The translations under genes were made by a program, and so were the position numbers. Positions 23,386-32,047 of a stretch of DNA of 64,000 nt are shown here, piece after piece. Positions within the stretch are counted from its first letter, which is position 1, and every line of letters begins with the position of its first letter. The notes beneath the pieces are model-generated. The model made no database searches, was not told the origin of the DNA, and saw only the letters and a list, made by a program, of their open reading frames with translations. Source of the stretch: Pyrodictiaceae archaeon (lineage in GTDB: Archaea > Thermoproteota > Thermoprotei_A > Sulfolobales > Pyrodictiaceae); contig JALVSY010000007.1 in assembly GCA_027036135.1 (NCBI GenBank), positions 872,880 to 936,879 of the forward strand. The letters run 5' to 3'.

Positions 23386-26300
23386 TTGGGCTTGGCTCGG
23401 AGGGATGTTGAGAAGAGCCGTGTTCTCGGGGGCACCCATTATGTTGGCTGGGTTCGTCTAAGGCCACGCCTCGGCTATGAGAAGGAGTTTGCGCAGCTCG
23501 TGGCTATGAGCCCACATGTTGTGCTGGAGGCTCATCGGCTCGGGGACAGGCTCGAGTTCTATGCATGGATACGCGACATTGCGTTGCCGCTGCTTAGGCG
23601 CAGGGCTAGCGTGGAGCCCGTCGAGGAGCCTCCGCCTCTCACGCAGAAGTGGGTAGCCGAGCTACGGGCTCCGAGCGATGCCTGGGAGACTGGGGTCGAG
23701 GTCAGTGAGGCCTGGCTATCGGTATATGACTGGCTCTTGCCAGGTGAGGCGGTGCAGATTGTAGGGTTCTACGATATGAGGACGCACCGGGAACTCGCCA
23801 AGAAGGCTAGGCATTATAGGCTAGGCGAGAAACCGGAGCTGAAGGGGCTGGGGCCCCTCGAGTACCACAAGAAGGACCCGGATAGGGCAAGGCATCTCTC
23901 CCAGCTAAGCACTAAGAGGATCTACATAACAGCTGTCAGGTTCTACGCCGATGACAAGAAGCGTGTCAAGGAGCTCGGGGAGAGGGCTGCGGGCTTCTTC
24001 ACTCCGGCCCTCAGGGCTAGGGTGTCGAGGAGAGGGAACCTGGCCAAGCTGCGGGACCCCATGAGTCTCATGGGCAGGTTTCACCCCAGGAAAGAGTACC
24101 CCTGGATACCCCAGGATAGCTTCATGAACCTTGTGCGCCTCCCGCGGCCCGACGAGGTATCGGCCCGCCTCGACTTCGCCCGGGGCGCCGCCCTACCCCA
24201 GGTAGCTCCGAGGCCCCGGGGGCTGTGTATCAGGCTGGGGGAGCTGGAGAACGGCGAAGAGTACTGCCTGCCCCTCGAGGAGCTCCAGCGTCACGCATGG
24301 GTGATAGGCCAGACTGGCTCCGGCAAGTCCACGTTTCTCTGGAATCTCTCCCTAAGGCTGCTCGAGAAGGGCCGGGGAGCCGTAGTCGTCATCGACCCTC
24401 ACGGCGACCTCGCCTTCGACGTCCTCGAGTCGGCTCCACGGCTTGACCGCGTCTACCTTCTCGACCCTATGCGGAAACCCTTCGGCCTCAATCCTCTCGA
24501 CCTTCCTCGGCTCCCTGACCGGGGCCAGGCCGTGGCCCTCGCTGTGGACCACCTGATCACGATCTTCGAGAAGGTGCTGCGGTTGCCCGAGACGGCTGTG
24601 AATGTTCGCTACCTGTTACAGGTGCTCCTAAGATACATGTACGAGAGGATGGATTCCCCGACGCTGGGCGACGTCTATGCAGCGATAGTGGCGCTGTATC
24701 ATGGGCAGCTCGACCTACCTGTCGAGGACCCGGAGTGGCGGGTACAGGTTGAGGCACTGCAGCGGCTCCAGGATCAGACGTTCTTAAGTGCCCTCTCGAG
24801 GCTCGAGCCCTTCGCCAACCACCCCATACTTAGGAGGATAACCTCCCGGACCACGGTGCCTCTCGAGGAGGTGTTGCGGCCTGGTAGCCTGGTGCTGATT
24901 CGGCTCCCTAAGGGCGAGCTGGGCGAGTCCGTGCTCCGGCTCCTCGCGCCAGCCATAGTGCTCCGCCTATGGTTTTACGCCCTGGAGCGCGCGGCCCGCG
25001 GCGAGGAGAGGGCCCCGATCTATGTCGTCATAGACGAGTTCCAGAACCTCGCTGGGCTCCCCGTCGTGGAGACCATTCTCTCGGAGGCCCGTAAATACGG
25101 CCTCCACCTCGTCATGGCTCACCAGCATACCAAGCAGTTGCCCGAGGAGCTGCTCCAGAGCGTATTCAGCAACACTGGTGTCAAGGTGGTGTTCAGGGTG
25201 GGGGGCCAGGACCTCGAGAAGCTGAAGCAGCTAGACCCCGAGTTCGCCCAGGAGCTCGGCAAGGTTCTCGCAAGCCTCACTACTGGCCGCGCAGTGGTGA
25301 AGCGCTCTGGGCTCCCCGGCGAGGAGCCGCCGCCCCCAGCGCTGGTGAAGACCGATCCACCGCCGCGTAGACGGCTCAGCAACATAGGTGTAGTCGACAA
25401 GCTGCCCAGCTTCGCACCGCCCCCCGAGGAGCCCGGGGTCGATATAGTTGCTAGGCTGAACCCGGTGCTTCGTTATCTCCCAAGGGATAGGCTTGACCCG
25501 GTTGAGGCCTGGGTCTTGTTCCACGTCTATGAGGCGACGGAGGGTGGTTCCCGGGAGGAGCTGTGGAGTAATGTCTTGGTTCGGCTGGGGCTGCCGCGTA
25601 GCCGTGCCGATGAGGCCCGGAACAGTCTCGCGTCTAGGGGGTTGATCGAGGCGCGTAGGGAGGGGAACCGGTGGCTTGTTCGCTACGTGCGGGGGCTCTT
25701 TGAGGGTCTCCGCCAGGTTGCCCCGAGCGATGAGGGCTATGGTCTTGCTAGGCGTGCTCTGCTCTACTACTTCTCGAGGGGCTACGTGGTGTACCCTGCG
25801 AGGCAGGATCCTGGTTTGCCGGCGAGGCCGGATCTCGTGGCTATACCCTTTGACCCCTCCGGCATGAGCCTGAGGTACGATAGGGCGGTTGCGGTTGAGG
25901 TTGAGTCTTGTAACGAGCTCGGGACTCACCCTGAGCAAGTGATCCGGAACCTCCTCAAGCACTCCGGGGACGTGTTCGCGGAGGTCCACTTGTGGGCGCC
26001 GCTGGGCTGCAGGGGGAGGCTCGTGGAGATCCTCGCAAGGGTGGAGGGCAGGCTGCCGCTGCCGGTCAGGGTGATGCCGGAGGAGGAGCGCTCCGAGGCT
26101 GGCCATGGCGGCGGGCGCGCCGAGGCCGCCGGCATCGCTGGTGGTGCCGCTTCGCCTGCCCCCGCGGCTGCTGGTGGTGTTGCTGATGTCGGTGCTGGCG
26201 TGGCTGGCGGCGTCGAGGAGGAGGCTGTCGAGGGGGAGGCGCCGGGGGAGCAGCGCGTCGAGGGCGCTGGCGTCGGGGAGAAGCCCGTGGATGGGCAGCC

Positions 26301-26799
26301 TAGGGCTGGTGGGGAGCCTGGGGATCCCGGGCTGAGGCGGCTCTTGGAGGCCCAGGCCGAGCTGCTCGCGGCGATGGGCAAGGCCCAGGCGGAGATCCTC
26401 CAGGCCCAGAGGACCAGCCAGGAGAAGCTCAACAGGCTACTAGAGCTCCAGGAGCGCCAGACCCGGCTCCTAGAGCAGATGATAACCCTCCTAGAGCAGC
26501 TAGCCCGGAACAGACGGCACCGGGAAAGCACGCACGGAGAGATCACAGAGCCAGAGGAACCACCCAGAGACACGGAGACACCAGCAGGGACACCGGGGGA
26601 AGCCGGGAAGCCAGAGCAGCCAGACGGGCAGACATGCATCCCGGTAGAGCTAGACGAGCCCCCAGGCCAAACGGCCTGCCTACCGCCACAGGTGGCCCGG
26701 CTAGCAAACCAGTACCGCAAACAAGGCTACAAGCTAACCCAAACCCCAACCGGCAGAATATACGCAACCCGCAGAAACCGCCGAATCCCCCTATACTAG
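23386..26799 (+). CDS. VirD4/TraG-like coupling ATPase with wHTH, PD-(D/E)XK-like and coiled-coil domains
   Basis: 1137 residues. Walker A GQTGSGKST lies at about 308-316, VVVIDPHGDLAFDV at 338 and Walker B YVVIDEFQNL near 545, followed by an ARKYGLHLVMAHQ sensor, as in conjugative coupling ATPases. A wHTH follows (VEAWVLFHVYEA to GLIEARREGNRWLVRY, about 700-765). Then comes a restriction-fold-like segment: RRALLYYFSRGYVVYPA, RPDLVAIP (about 815) and AVAVEVES (about 836), matching D-x(n)-E-x-E/K. The tail has an Ala/Gly/Glu-rich linker and a Leu/Gln coiled coil (983-1042). No relaxase is seen elsewhere, so the nuclease-like part may process DNA for transfer. Confidence 0.75.
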   Translation: MGLARRDVEKSRVLGGTHYVGWVRLRPRLGYEKEFAQLVAMSPHVVLEAHRLGDRLEFYAWIRDIALPLLRRRASVEPVEEPPPLTQKWVAELRAPSDAWETGVEVSEAWLSVYDWLLPGEAVQIVGFYDMRTHRELAKKARHYRLGEKPELKGLGPLEYHKKDPDRARHLSQLSTKRIYITAVRFYADDKKRVKELGERAAGFFTPALRARVSRRGNLAKLRDPMSLMGRFHPRKEYPWIPQDSFMNLVRLPRPDEVSARLDFARGAALPQVAPRPRGLCIRLGELENGEEYCLPLEELQRHAWVIGQTGSGKSTFLWNLSLRLLEKGRGAVVVIDPHGDLAFDVLESAPRLDRVYLLDPMRKPFGLNPLDLPRLPDRGQAVALAVDHLITIFEKVLRLPETAVNVRYLLQVLLRYMYERMDSPTLGDVYAAIVALYHGQLDLPVEDPEWRVQVEALQRLQDQTFLSALSRLEPFANHPILRRITSRTTVPLEEVLRPGSLVLIRLPKGELGESVLRLLAPAIVLRLWFYALERAARGEERAPIYVVIDEFQNLAGLPVVETILSEARKYGLHLVMAHQHTKQLPEELLQSVFSNTGVKVVFRVGGQDLEKLKQLDPEFAQELGKVLASLTTGRAVVKRSGLPGEEPPPPALVKTDPPPRRRLSNIGVVDKLPSFAPPPEEPGVDIVARLNPVLRYLPRDRLDPVEAWVLFHVYEATEGGSREELWSNVLVRLGLPRSRADEARNSLASRGLIEARREGNRWLVRYVRGLFEGLRQVAPSDEGYGLARRALLYYFSRGYVVYPARQDPGLPARPDLVAIPFDPSGMSLRYDRAVAVEVESCNELGTHPEQVIRNLLKHSGDVFAEVHLWAPLGCRGRLVEILARVEGRLPLPVRVMPEEERSEAGHGGGRAEAAGIAGGAASPAPAAAGGVADVGAGVAGGVEEEAVEGEAPGEQRVEGAGVGEKPVDGQPRAGGEPGDPGLRRLLEAQAELLAAMGKAQAEILQAQRTSQEKLNRLLELQERQTRLLEQMITLLEQLARNRRHRESTHGEITEPEEPPRDTETPAGTPGEAGKPEQPDGQTCIPVELDEPPGQTACLPPQVARLANQYRKQGYKLTQTPTGRIYATRRNRRIPLY

Positions 26800-27113
26800 G
26801 GTGAATACCCGCGCCCGCCGCCCATACGCCACCCATACACCAGCCGTAAGCCAGCCGTACGGCGCCCGCGCTCCAGCCGTGAGGCAGCCATACGGCTACC
26901 ATGCACCGGCCTCTGGGCGCGTCTATCCTCCTCTACCATTCTCTGGACGCGCCTAGACGTACCTAGACGTACACTGTCGTGCTCTGCCGCTCTCCTCCGC
27001 CCTGGGGCGTAGCAGCACTATCCTCGGAACGGCTATGCTTTACATTATTGCACTGTCTATAGCAGCTATTGTTTTCTCCCGGCTCTAGGCTACCTAGCGG
27101 AGGTGGAGCCCGG
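26800..27113. repeat. 314-bp noncoding region with clustered short repeats (possible origin)
   Basis: At 26819-26900 there are about six imperfect copies of a 9-11-base unit of the form CAGCCGTAMG or CMCCATACG, including CCGTACGG. At 26911 and 26941 a pair CTCTGGRCGCGYCT is repeated. At 26952-26971 CTAGACGTAC occurs twice in tandem. A further AT-rich stretch and a TTTTCTCCCGG motif lie before the wHTH gene at 27114. Iteron-like density beside the coupling-ATPase gene makes it a candidate for oriT or oriV. Confidence 0.5.
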
Positions 27114-27422
27114 GTGCCGCGTGGAAAACGAAACCCCCTGGATGACATAGACATAGAGGAGTGGCTCCGCAGCCTACCCCCGTGGAAGCGGGAGGCGCTA
27201 CGACGCCTAGCCCGGGGCGAGAAGCTCTACACAATGGACATAGTAAGGATAGCAGGCACCCCGTACAGCACCGTGATAAAATGGCTACAACGCCTAGAGA
27301 CCCGAGGCATACTCAAAAGCCGCAGAGTAGGCTTCCAAAACAAGAAGACATGGATAATGAAAGAACCCTACCGCAAACCCATCCTAGAAGCACTAGAGAA
27401 GCTAGGCCAGGAGCAGAGCTAG
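27114..27422 (+). CDS. winged-helix DNA-binding protein
   Basis: 102 residues from GTG 27114, with GGAGGTGGAG upstream. The MarR/ArsR-like wHTH is clear: WKREALRRLARGEKLYTMDIVRIAG, PYSTVIKWLQRLETRGILKS (recognition helix) and a wing with KKTWIMKE. It lies immediately beside the repeat cluster, so it could bind there (inference). Confidence 0.65.
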   Translation: MPRGKRNPLDDIDIEEWLRSLPPWKREALRRLARGEKLYTMDIVRIAGTPYSTVIKWLQRLETRGILKSRRVGFQNKKTWIMKEPYRKPILEALEKLGQEQS

Positions 27423-27528
27423 CAGCCTATTTTGCGCATGGTTTCTCCCGGCGCGGGTTAGGGTATTGGGGTGGGGTTCTCCAGGGATGCATGGTATGCG
27501 GGTTAGGGGTGTTGTCTCGTTCCAGCCG

Positions 27529-27588
27529 GTGGAGGGTTTCTCTGGGAATATGCGGGACTATTCCCGCATATTCCCTTCATTGTTCCCC
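27529..27588. repeat. 60-bp repeat, copy 1, with 32-bp palindrome
   Basis: It matches 30104-30163 at 56 of 60 positions. Inside is GGGAATATGCGGGA-CTAT-TCCCGCATATTCCC-type symmetry (arms 27544-27557 and 27562-27575, perfect). It lies directly downstream of the tnpB stop, where the right end and omega-RNA/guide of an IS607-type element would be. Confidence 0.8.
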
Positions 27589-27604
27589 CGCTTGGGTCGG
27601 GTTC

Positions 27605-28759
27605 TCATCCCCGCACAGCGGGGGCTATCAGGGCTCCATCTTGAACCCTCTGGGAGCCCCTCATCCGCGTGAGGCCCCTTAGCGCTAGGTTCCAAGCCGC
27701 TATGGTATCCCTTGTCGTGACAACATTGTTTGGTAGAAGCACCCAACGATAGTTCAGCCGCTTAACTGGGCCTATTGGCGATGTCTTGCTGGTGTCTCTC
27801 GCTGAAACATAGACTGCCCTTAGTCCTCTCCACGCCGCCTTGTACTCTATGAACTTTTGGAGCCGCCTGTAGGCTAGCTGCGTGAAGAGCCACGCTAGTT
27901 TATCGCTCCTCTCCGAGGCACGGCTTTTCAATCCCTTCAGGTTCTCCAGGACTATGAGAGAGTCGTACTTGTCCGCTATCTCTACTAGCTTCTTGGCTAC
28001 ACGGTGGGTGGCATCGTTGACTATGTTCTTGGCCCTCCTCATCCACCTAGCGTGGACACGACGAGACCACTTCATGAATCTCCAATGCCTCCCAATCCTC
28101 TTCTGCAACCTCTCAGCGAGTTTGCGGAGATGCAGCGCCTTCTTAAACCCCTTAAAGACTATAACGCCTGCCGTCACGATTCTACCAGTACTAGCGTCGA
28201 GAACAACGTAGCTGACGTTGTCAAGGTTGACGTCCACACCCATAACAGTTCTCGGCCTCCTCACCTCAACCTCTCTCTCAAGAGCAACATATACCTTGAA
28301 GCCACCGTCACGGTAGGATACCAGTAGCTCCTTGGGCTGCCACCCCTCGGCCATGAAGCGCTGGAGCCTGTTCACACCTCTTAGCTTTACCTCTACCCAG
28401 CCGCCGTTGAGCGCAGCTATCCTCAGCACCTTTTTCTCCGAGTCCAGCCTGTACTCGTAGGGATGGAGCCTGGCTGTCAGCCTCCTCAATAATGGCTTGG
28501 AGCCGCCGTTCCTCCTGGCTGCTTTCACTATCTCTTTGGCCCTCTTGTATATCTCGCTCACGTGGTGTGCGCGGAAGCCCCACTCGCGTAGCTCCCTGTA
28601 GAACATCTCGTGGAGCTGCCTAACAGTGGGAACCCTATCCATGCCCCATATCCTATCCACGGCGTACTGGACAGCGTCGCGGTACGCCCTGAGGAAGGCT
28701 AACAGGGGCTGGGGATTAGGGGCCACCCCTCCAAGCACAACGGTGGCATGTACCCTCAT
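27605..28759 (-). CDS. tnpB: TnpB RNA-guided nuclease (IS607-associated), zinc ribbon cysteines absent
   Basis: 384 residues. The RuvC triad is in place: D176 (GVDVNLDNVSYVVLD), E272 (IVLENLKGLKSR) and D351 (TTRDTIAAWNLAL). Between E and the last D the usual CxxC...CxxC ribbon reads TSKTSPIGPVKRLNYRW, with no cysteine at all. TnpB uses an RNA from its own 3' end to cut empty donor sites. Its stop overlaps a GC-rich hairpin (about 27618-27633), a plausible omega-RNA feature. Confidence 0.9.
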   Translation of the reverse strand: MRVHATVVLGGVAPNPQPLLAFLRAYRDAVQYAVDRIWGMDRVPTVRQLHEMFYRELREWGFRAHHVSEIYKRAKEIVKAARRNGGSKPLLRRLTARLHPYEYRLDSEKKVLRIAALNGGWVEVKLRGVNRLQRFMAEGWQPKELLVSYRDGGFKVYVALEREVEVRRPRTVMGVDVNLDNVSYVVLDASTGRIVTAGVIVFKGFKKALHLRKLAERLQKRIGRHWRFMKWSRRVHARWMRRAKNIVNDATHRVAKKLVEIADKYDSLIVLENLKGLKSRASERSDKLAWLFTQLAYRRLQKFIEYKAAWRGLRAVYVSARDTSKTSPIGPVKRLNYRWVLLPNNVVTTRDTIAAWNLALRGLTRMRGSQRVQDGALIAPAVRG

Positions 28760-28791
28760 CCCCCAGCCCCGAGCTAGAATATCGGGGAATA

Positions 28792-29454
28792 TCAGCCTGG
28801 TTTAAACCTTTCTGGCAGGGAGACACCCGTCTCCCTTAGAAACCGCAGGTTTGCCTCCACAAGCCTCTTCGCCCTGTGGCTTCTCCTGCCGTAGATACGG
28901 GCGGCAAAGCTAACGATAATCTCTACGAAGTCCTCTACCAGCTCCTCCAACGGCTCCTTCTCCGTCTTAAACGCCTCAACTATCTCCACGCCACACTGCC
29001 TGAAGAAGTACTCTAGGTACTCGAACCCGAACCTGGTGAGACGGTCACGATAGGTAACTAATACAACATCCACGCGGCGCTGGGTAACCATTCTCAAAAG
29101 CTTCCTAAGACCTCTACGGTTTGTCTTCAACCCGCTACCGATGTCTCGTATAATCTCTACGACTTGGTATCCACGCTCGGCAGCATACTTCCTCAACACC
29201 TCAACCTGCCTATCAAGGTCACCTTGCTTAGCCTGTTTATCGCTGCTAACACGGGCATAGATGACAGCACGAGGCTTCTCCACGAGCCTCATCTCTGGTG
29301 GCCTGAGCTTCTCAAACTCCTCAAGAGGGATTGCTAGACGGCCATTGGGTAGCCTCACAACCTTGAAGCGCCCCTGCTTAGCCCACTTCCACAACGTGAT
29401 ATAGGCCACTCCTAGCCGCTCAGCAGCCTCCTTAAGCAAAATGTAACGCTCCAC
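28792..29454 (-). CDS. tnpA: IS607-type serine recombinase TnpA
   Basis: 220 residues. The N-terminal MerR-like HTH (LLKEAAERLGVAYITLWKWAKQG) and the serine-recombinase domain AVIYARVSSDKQ (catalytic Ser near 70), RDIGSGLKTNRRGLRKLL and VVLVTYRDRLTRFG are complete. The C-terminus has the short YGRRSHRAKRL helix of IS607 transposases. Appears functional. It excises and inserts the element as a circular intermediate. Confidence 0.92.
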   Translation of the reverse strand: MERYILLKEAAERLGVAYITLWKWAKQGRFKVVRLPNGRLAIPLEEFEKLRPPEMRLVEKPRAVIYARVSSDKQAKQGDLDRQVEVLRKYAAERGYQVVEIIRDIGSGLKTNRRGLRKLLRMVTQRRVDVVLVTYRDRLTRFGFEYLEYFFRQCGVEIVEAFKTEKEPLEELVEDFVEIIVSFAARIYGRRSHRAKRLVEANLRFLRETGVSLPERFKPG

Positions 29455-29462
29455 AAAATCAC

Positions 29463-29492
29463 CGAATATTCGAGAATAACCCAGAATATTCT
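29463..29492. repeat. two GAATATTC palindromes at the IS607 left end
   Basis: CGAATATTCG (29463-29472) and AGAATATTCT (29483-29492) are 20 bp apart, just upstream of tnpA. Related GGAATAT words occur near 28780 and in the 60-bp repeats. They are candidate TnpA binding sites. Confidence 0.5.
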
Positions 29493-29632
29493 AAACGTTA
29501 CGGCTGCTCTGCCACCCCCGCCGCAGCGTCGCCGACTGCCTACGCAGCTGCCTAGCCGCCCACGTAAAGCCAGCCCCTAAGCCGAGCCAGCTAGTTGCCG
29601 CGCTCATATTATACGGGTGGTATCGCGTAAAA

Positions 29633-30070
29633 GTGCTCGGAGACGATAACGGGGATACCGGGGAGCAGGAGCTACCCAGGGCTATAGACTGCACGCACCT
29701 CTCCATGAAGGAGCCTTATCCGCTCAATAAGCTAAGAGGCCTCCTCGCCGCCCATAGAGCCGCAAGAACCCTGGCATGGCTCCTCGAGAGAAGCACTACT
29801 AGCATAGACGTACTCGAGGCCCGAGGCGGCATACTCGGTACGAGGCTCCGCGTGAAGCTAAACCCCCGTATACTAGGCGTCGACGCGCCCAGGTGCATAT
29901 GTGGGGCAGAGCCAAGGGAGCTAGAACTAGCCGTAGAGCAGCCACAGTACGCGGCCCTCGAGCCCCTGGCAATATACCTCCGAGCAGCTAGGCAGAAAAC
30001 GTGTCGAAACAACCTACTACAATTCCTAGAACAATGGAGCCCGAGCCACCAGACAAACCAGCCCACATAA
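29633..30070 (+). CDS. hypothetical protein
   Basis: 145 residues from GTG 29633 (an ATG at 29705 is also possible). A helical basic segment LRGLLAAHRAARTLAWLLE is followed by a strand pair and CICGAEPRELEL. Only two close cysteines, CxC, stand out. A TATA-like ATATTATAC (29605-29613) lies upstream. It lies between the IS and the second 60-bp repeat. No family recognised. Confidence 0.5.
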   Translation: MLGDDNGDTGEQELPRAIDCTHLSMKEPYPLNKLRGLLAAHRAARTLAWLLERSTTSIDVLEARGGILGTRLRVKLNPRILGVDAPRCICGAEPRELELAVEQPQYAALEPLAIYLRAARQKTCRNNLLQFLEQWSPSHQTNQPT

Positions 30071-30103
30071 CCCATGGCTCTCTCCCGGTATCGGCCTAGC
30101 ATA

Positions 30104-30163
30104 GTGGAGGGTTTCTCTGGGAATATGCAAGACCATTCCCGCATATTCCCTTCATCGTTCCCC
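30104..30163. repeat. 60-bp repeat, copy 2
   Basis: 56 of 60 bases match 27529-27588. Its internal palindrome has two mismatched pairs (GGGAATATGCAAGA opposite TCCCGCATATTCCC). It lies just past the end of the multi-wHTH gene and, with copy 1, brackets the IS607 element and the 29633 gene. Confidence 0.8.
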
Positions 30164-30173
30164 GCCCCTCGCT

Positions 30174-31961
30174 TTAGGGAGTTTCATACCTGCTCCGTGA
30201 TATGGTCTCACGCAGCACTTCGGCTATTGTCTCTCTAAACTGGCGCAGAGAACTTATCAGGCTAGACTCGGCTACAGCACGATCGCCCAGTATATCAAGG
30301 CCCCTTGGAAGCACATACGTAGTTGTAAACACCTTTAGCAAATTAGCAGCATTATCTGACGCAGGCCTAACTATAAATCCCTCTTCAAGATTGATGAGCC
30401 CTATCTCTTCTAGCCTAAAGAAATATTTTGATAGAATGCTCAGTGTACGCCTGTCGCTTGCCTCCTCAAAGAGATCTACAATACCGCTCCGTAGCAGTCT
30501 TTCAAGTATCTCTAGGAGGTCTATGCCCTCTTGCGCGAGAATAGCATCATATCTCTTTGTAATGTCGTACAAGTAGATGTATAGATCTCTATCAATGGCC
30601 TCTTCTATGAATTTCGCAGGTGCAACGCCAACCCACATGTATCGATAGCTTGAAGGTATAAGGAGACCATGATCGCTTAAAACTCGTATAATGCCTACTG
30701 CAGCCTCTTCGCTTATTTTAAGTGAACGTGCTAGATCTCCCGGTGACACACTTACATTAGTCACTATATGCTCAAGAACCGTTCTCATAGTGCGTGAGGA
30801 TCTTTCAAATAATTGGTTAATGCTCCTAATTACGTCACGTAGCTCAGTACCGCGCAGAAGGACAAGCCTATGAAAGATAGCCTTTGGGACAACGAAGTTG
30901 TCCGGACCTATAAGTTCTACTATACGGTACCGAAGTAGTCTGCGCATGAATACTCTCTCTATTACCTCTATATACGTCTTCGTACCCGCCTCTTCACGTG
31001 TACGCTCTAGTATTGGGTCACCTATGCCCTCTAGAATCTCGTCACGCGTGAGAGCTCTATTATAGGCTATACTATAGAGTGCCACGGCTATGGGCTGGTA
31101 GAAATCTGGTATTGAAGACATTACGGAATCTAGCTTCCTCGTTAACCACTTATATGCCTCAAGACCTGTTTCGTGAAGTGGATAAAGTATCTTACGGTTC
31201 TTATCGAACCTAGCAAGATATAATGCGTCTACTTGTTCAAGGTAGCGATATCTTACGCTTCTATGTCTTGCAAGGCTCTCAACAAAAGCCCATTTTCTTC
31301 CAACTTCCTCTATTAGCTTATTGATGTCCATTGGTTCGCCTAAAAGGTTAGGTGGAAGTGAGAGAGCAAATAGACGCGTTATTCTTAAAATTCCTGAGAG
31401 CTCTGCTCTTTCAGCTCTGGCCATACTGCTGTTGTCGAGCATGCCACTGGCTTTTACACGCTCATAGTCTGTAACTATGTATATGGCTCCTGAGAAACGC
31501 CGAGTTAGCGGCAGCCCTTTCCAAAGCACTTTTTGGAGGATGATCTTAGGAGACGGAGCTATATCGTCGTTGAATGCCTCGAGAGGTGAGTCACGTATTT
31601 TTGCGATACTGCGTACTTTGTAAAATACATGTTTCTTACGCACAGTTTCTATCAATGAGGAAACGTCTATATCTACTCTTTGATTAAGAATTTTCTCTAT
31701 TTTTGAGATTACTTTCCATCCAAGATCTGATAGTGACAGTCTATAGTCCTCGTTATACGTGACGAGGCCTAGTGAAACGAGCTTAGAGAGTATTTTCCAT
31801 GCGCGGTTATCGTTGACACCAAGCCATTCTATAAGGTCCTTTATTGTAGCGCTTATACCAGCCTTATTCTTTGCTGCTATAACTATTAGGGCTTCAACTG
31901 CGCGGGGGGAGCGCACGATTCGATTGAATGCCTCGTCTTCGGAGAGGGAATGGGTCTGCAA
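30174..31961 (-). CDS. large multi-winged-helix protein (regulator or replication initiator candidate)
   Basis: 595 residues, TTG start overlapping a 34-bp palindrome. At least three wHTH-like units are visible: RAVEALIVIAAKNKAGISATIKDLIEWLG ... KILSKLVSLGLVTYN near the N-terminus, RTVLEHIVTNVSVSPGDLARSL ... RVLSDHGLLIP near residue 400, and a C-terminal LEEIGLINLEEGF. Base composition is visibly more AT-rich than neighbouring element genes. No nuclease, polymerase or ATPase motif is seen. Promoter iterons and size allow a Rep-like initiator role, but this is inference. Confidence 0.6.
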   Translation of the reverse strand: MQTHSLSEDEAFNRIVRSPRAVEALIVIAAKNKAGISATIKDLIEWLGVNDNRAWKILSKLVSLGLVTYNEDYRLSLSDLGWKVISKIEKILNQRVDIDVSSLIETVRKKHVFYKVRSIAKIRDSPLEAFNDDIAPSPKIILQKVLWKGLPLTRRFSGAIYIVTDYERVKASGMLDNSSMARAERAELSGILRITRLFALSLPPNLLGEPMDINKLIEEVGRKWAFVESLARHRSVRYRYLEQVDALYLARFDKNRKILYPLHETGLEAYKWLTRKLDSVMSSIPDFYQPIAVALYSIAYNRALTRDEILEGIGDPILERTREEAGTKTYIEVIERVFMRRLLRYRIVELIGPDNFVVPKAIFHRLVLLRGTELRDVIRSINQLFERSSRTMRTVLEHIVTNVSVSPGDLARSLKISEEAAVGIIRVLSDHGLLIPSSYRYMWVGVAPAKFIEEAIDRDLYIYLYDITKRYDAILAQEGIDLLEILERLLRSGIVDLFEEASDRRTLSILSKYFFRLEEIGLINLEEGFIVRPASDNAANLLKVFTTTYVLPRGLDILGDRAVAESSLISSLRQFRETIAEVLRETISRSRYETP

Positions 31962-31991
31962 GTACCCACCCCTGGAGGGGTGGGTACTTGC
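31958..31991. promoter_or_regulatory. 34-bp palindrome at the start of the multi-wHTH gene
   Basis: GCAAGTACCCACCCC and its exact complement are separated by four bases (31973-31976). It covers the TTG start codon at 31961. A third half-site, GGGGTGGGTACTTAC, lies at 32048-32062, and a minus-strand TATA (CTTTAAAG, about 31999-32006) lies between them. Confidence 0.7.
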
Positions 31992-32047
31992 TTTCCTCTT
32001 TAAAGTTTTACGGAATGAATAGAATTGAATTTGGATTTTTATGGCAA

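Larger units (their letters stand above)
27590..29492 (-). mobile_element. IS607-family insertion sequence (tnpA-tnpB), approximate ends
   Basis: It contains a serine-recombinase tnpA and a tnpB on the minus strand with a 32-base gap. The left end is placed near the GAATATTC palindromes at 29463-29492, the right end after the hairpin CCCCGCTGTGCGGGG that overlaps the tnpB stop. IS607 elements have no terminal inverted repeats, so exact ends are not visible. Confidence 0.7.

Noticed and set aside
26543-26902. Minus-strand frame opposite the end of the coupling-ATPase gene
   Set aside because: It is antisense to clear coding sequence and low complexity (Gly/Trp/Ala-rich), a typical shadow frame in GC-rich DNA.
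26800-27113. CRISPR array
   Set aside because: The repeats are short (9-14 bp), imperfect and lack regular 30-40-bp spacers. No CRISPR array or cas gene is seen anywhere in the window.
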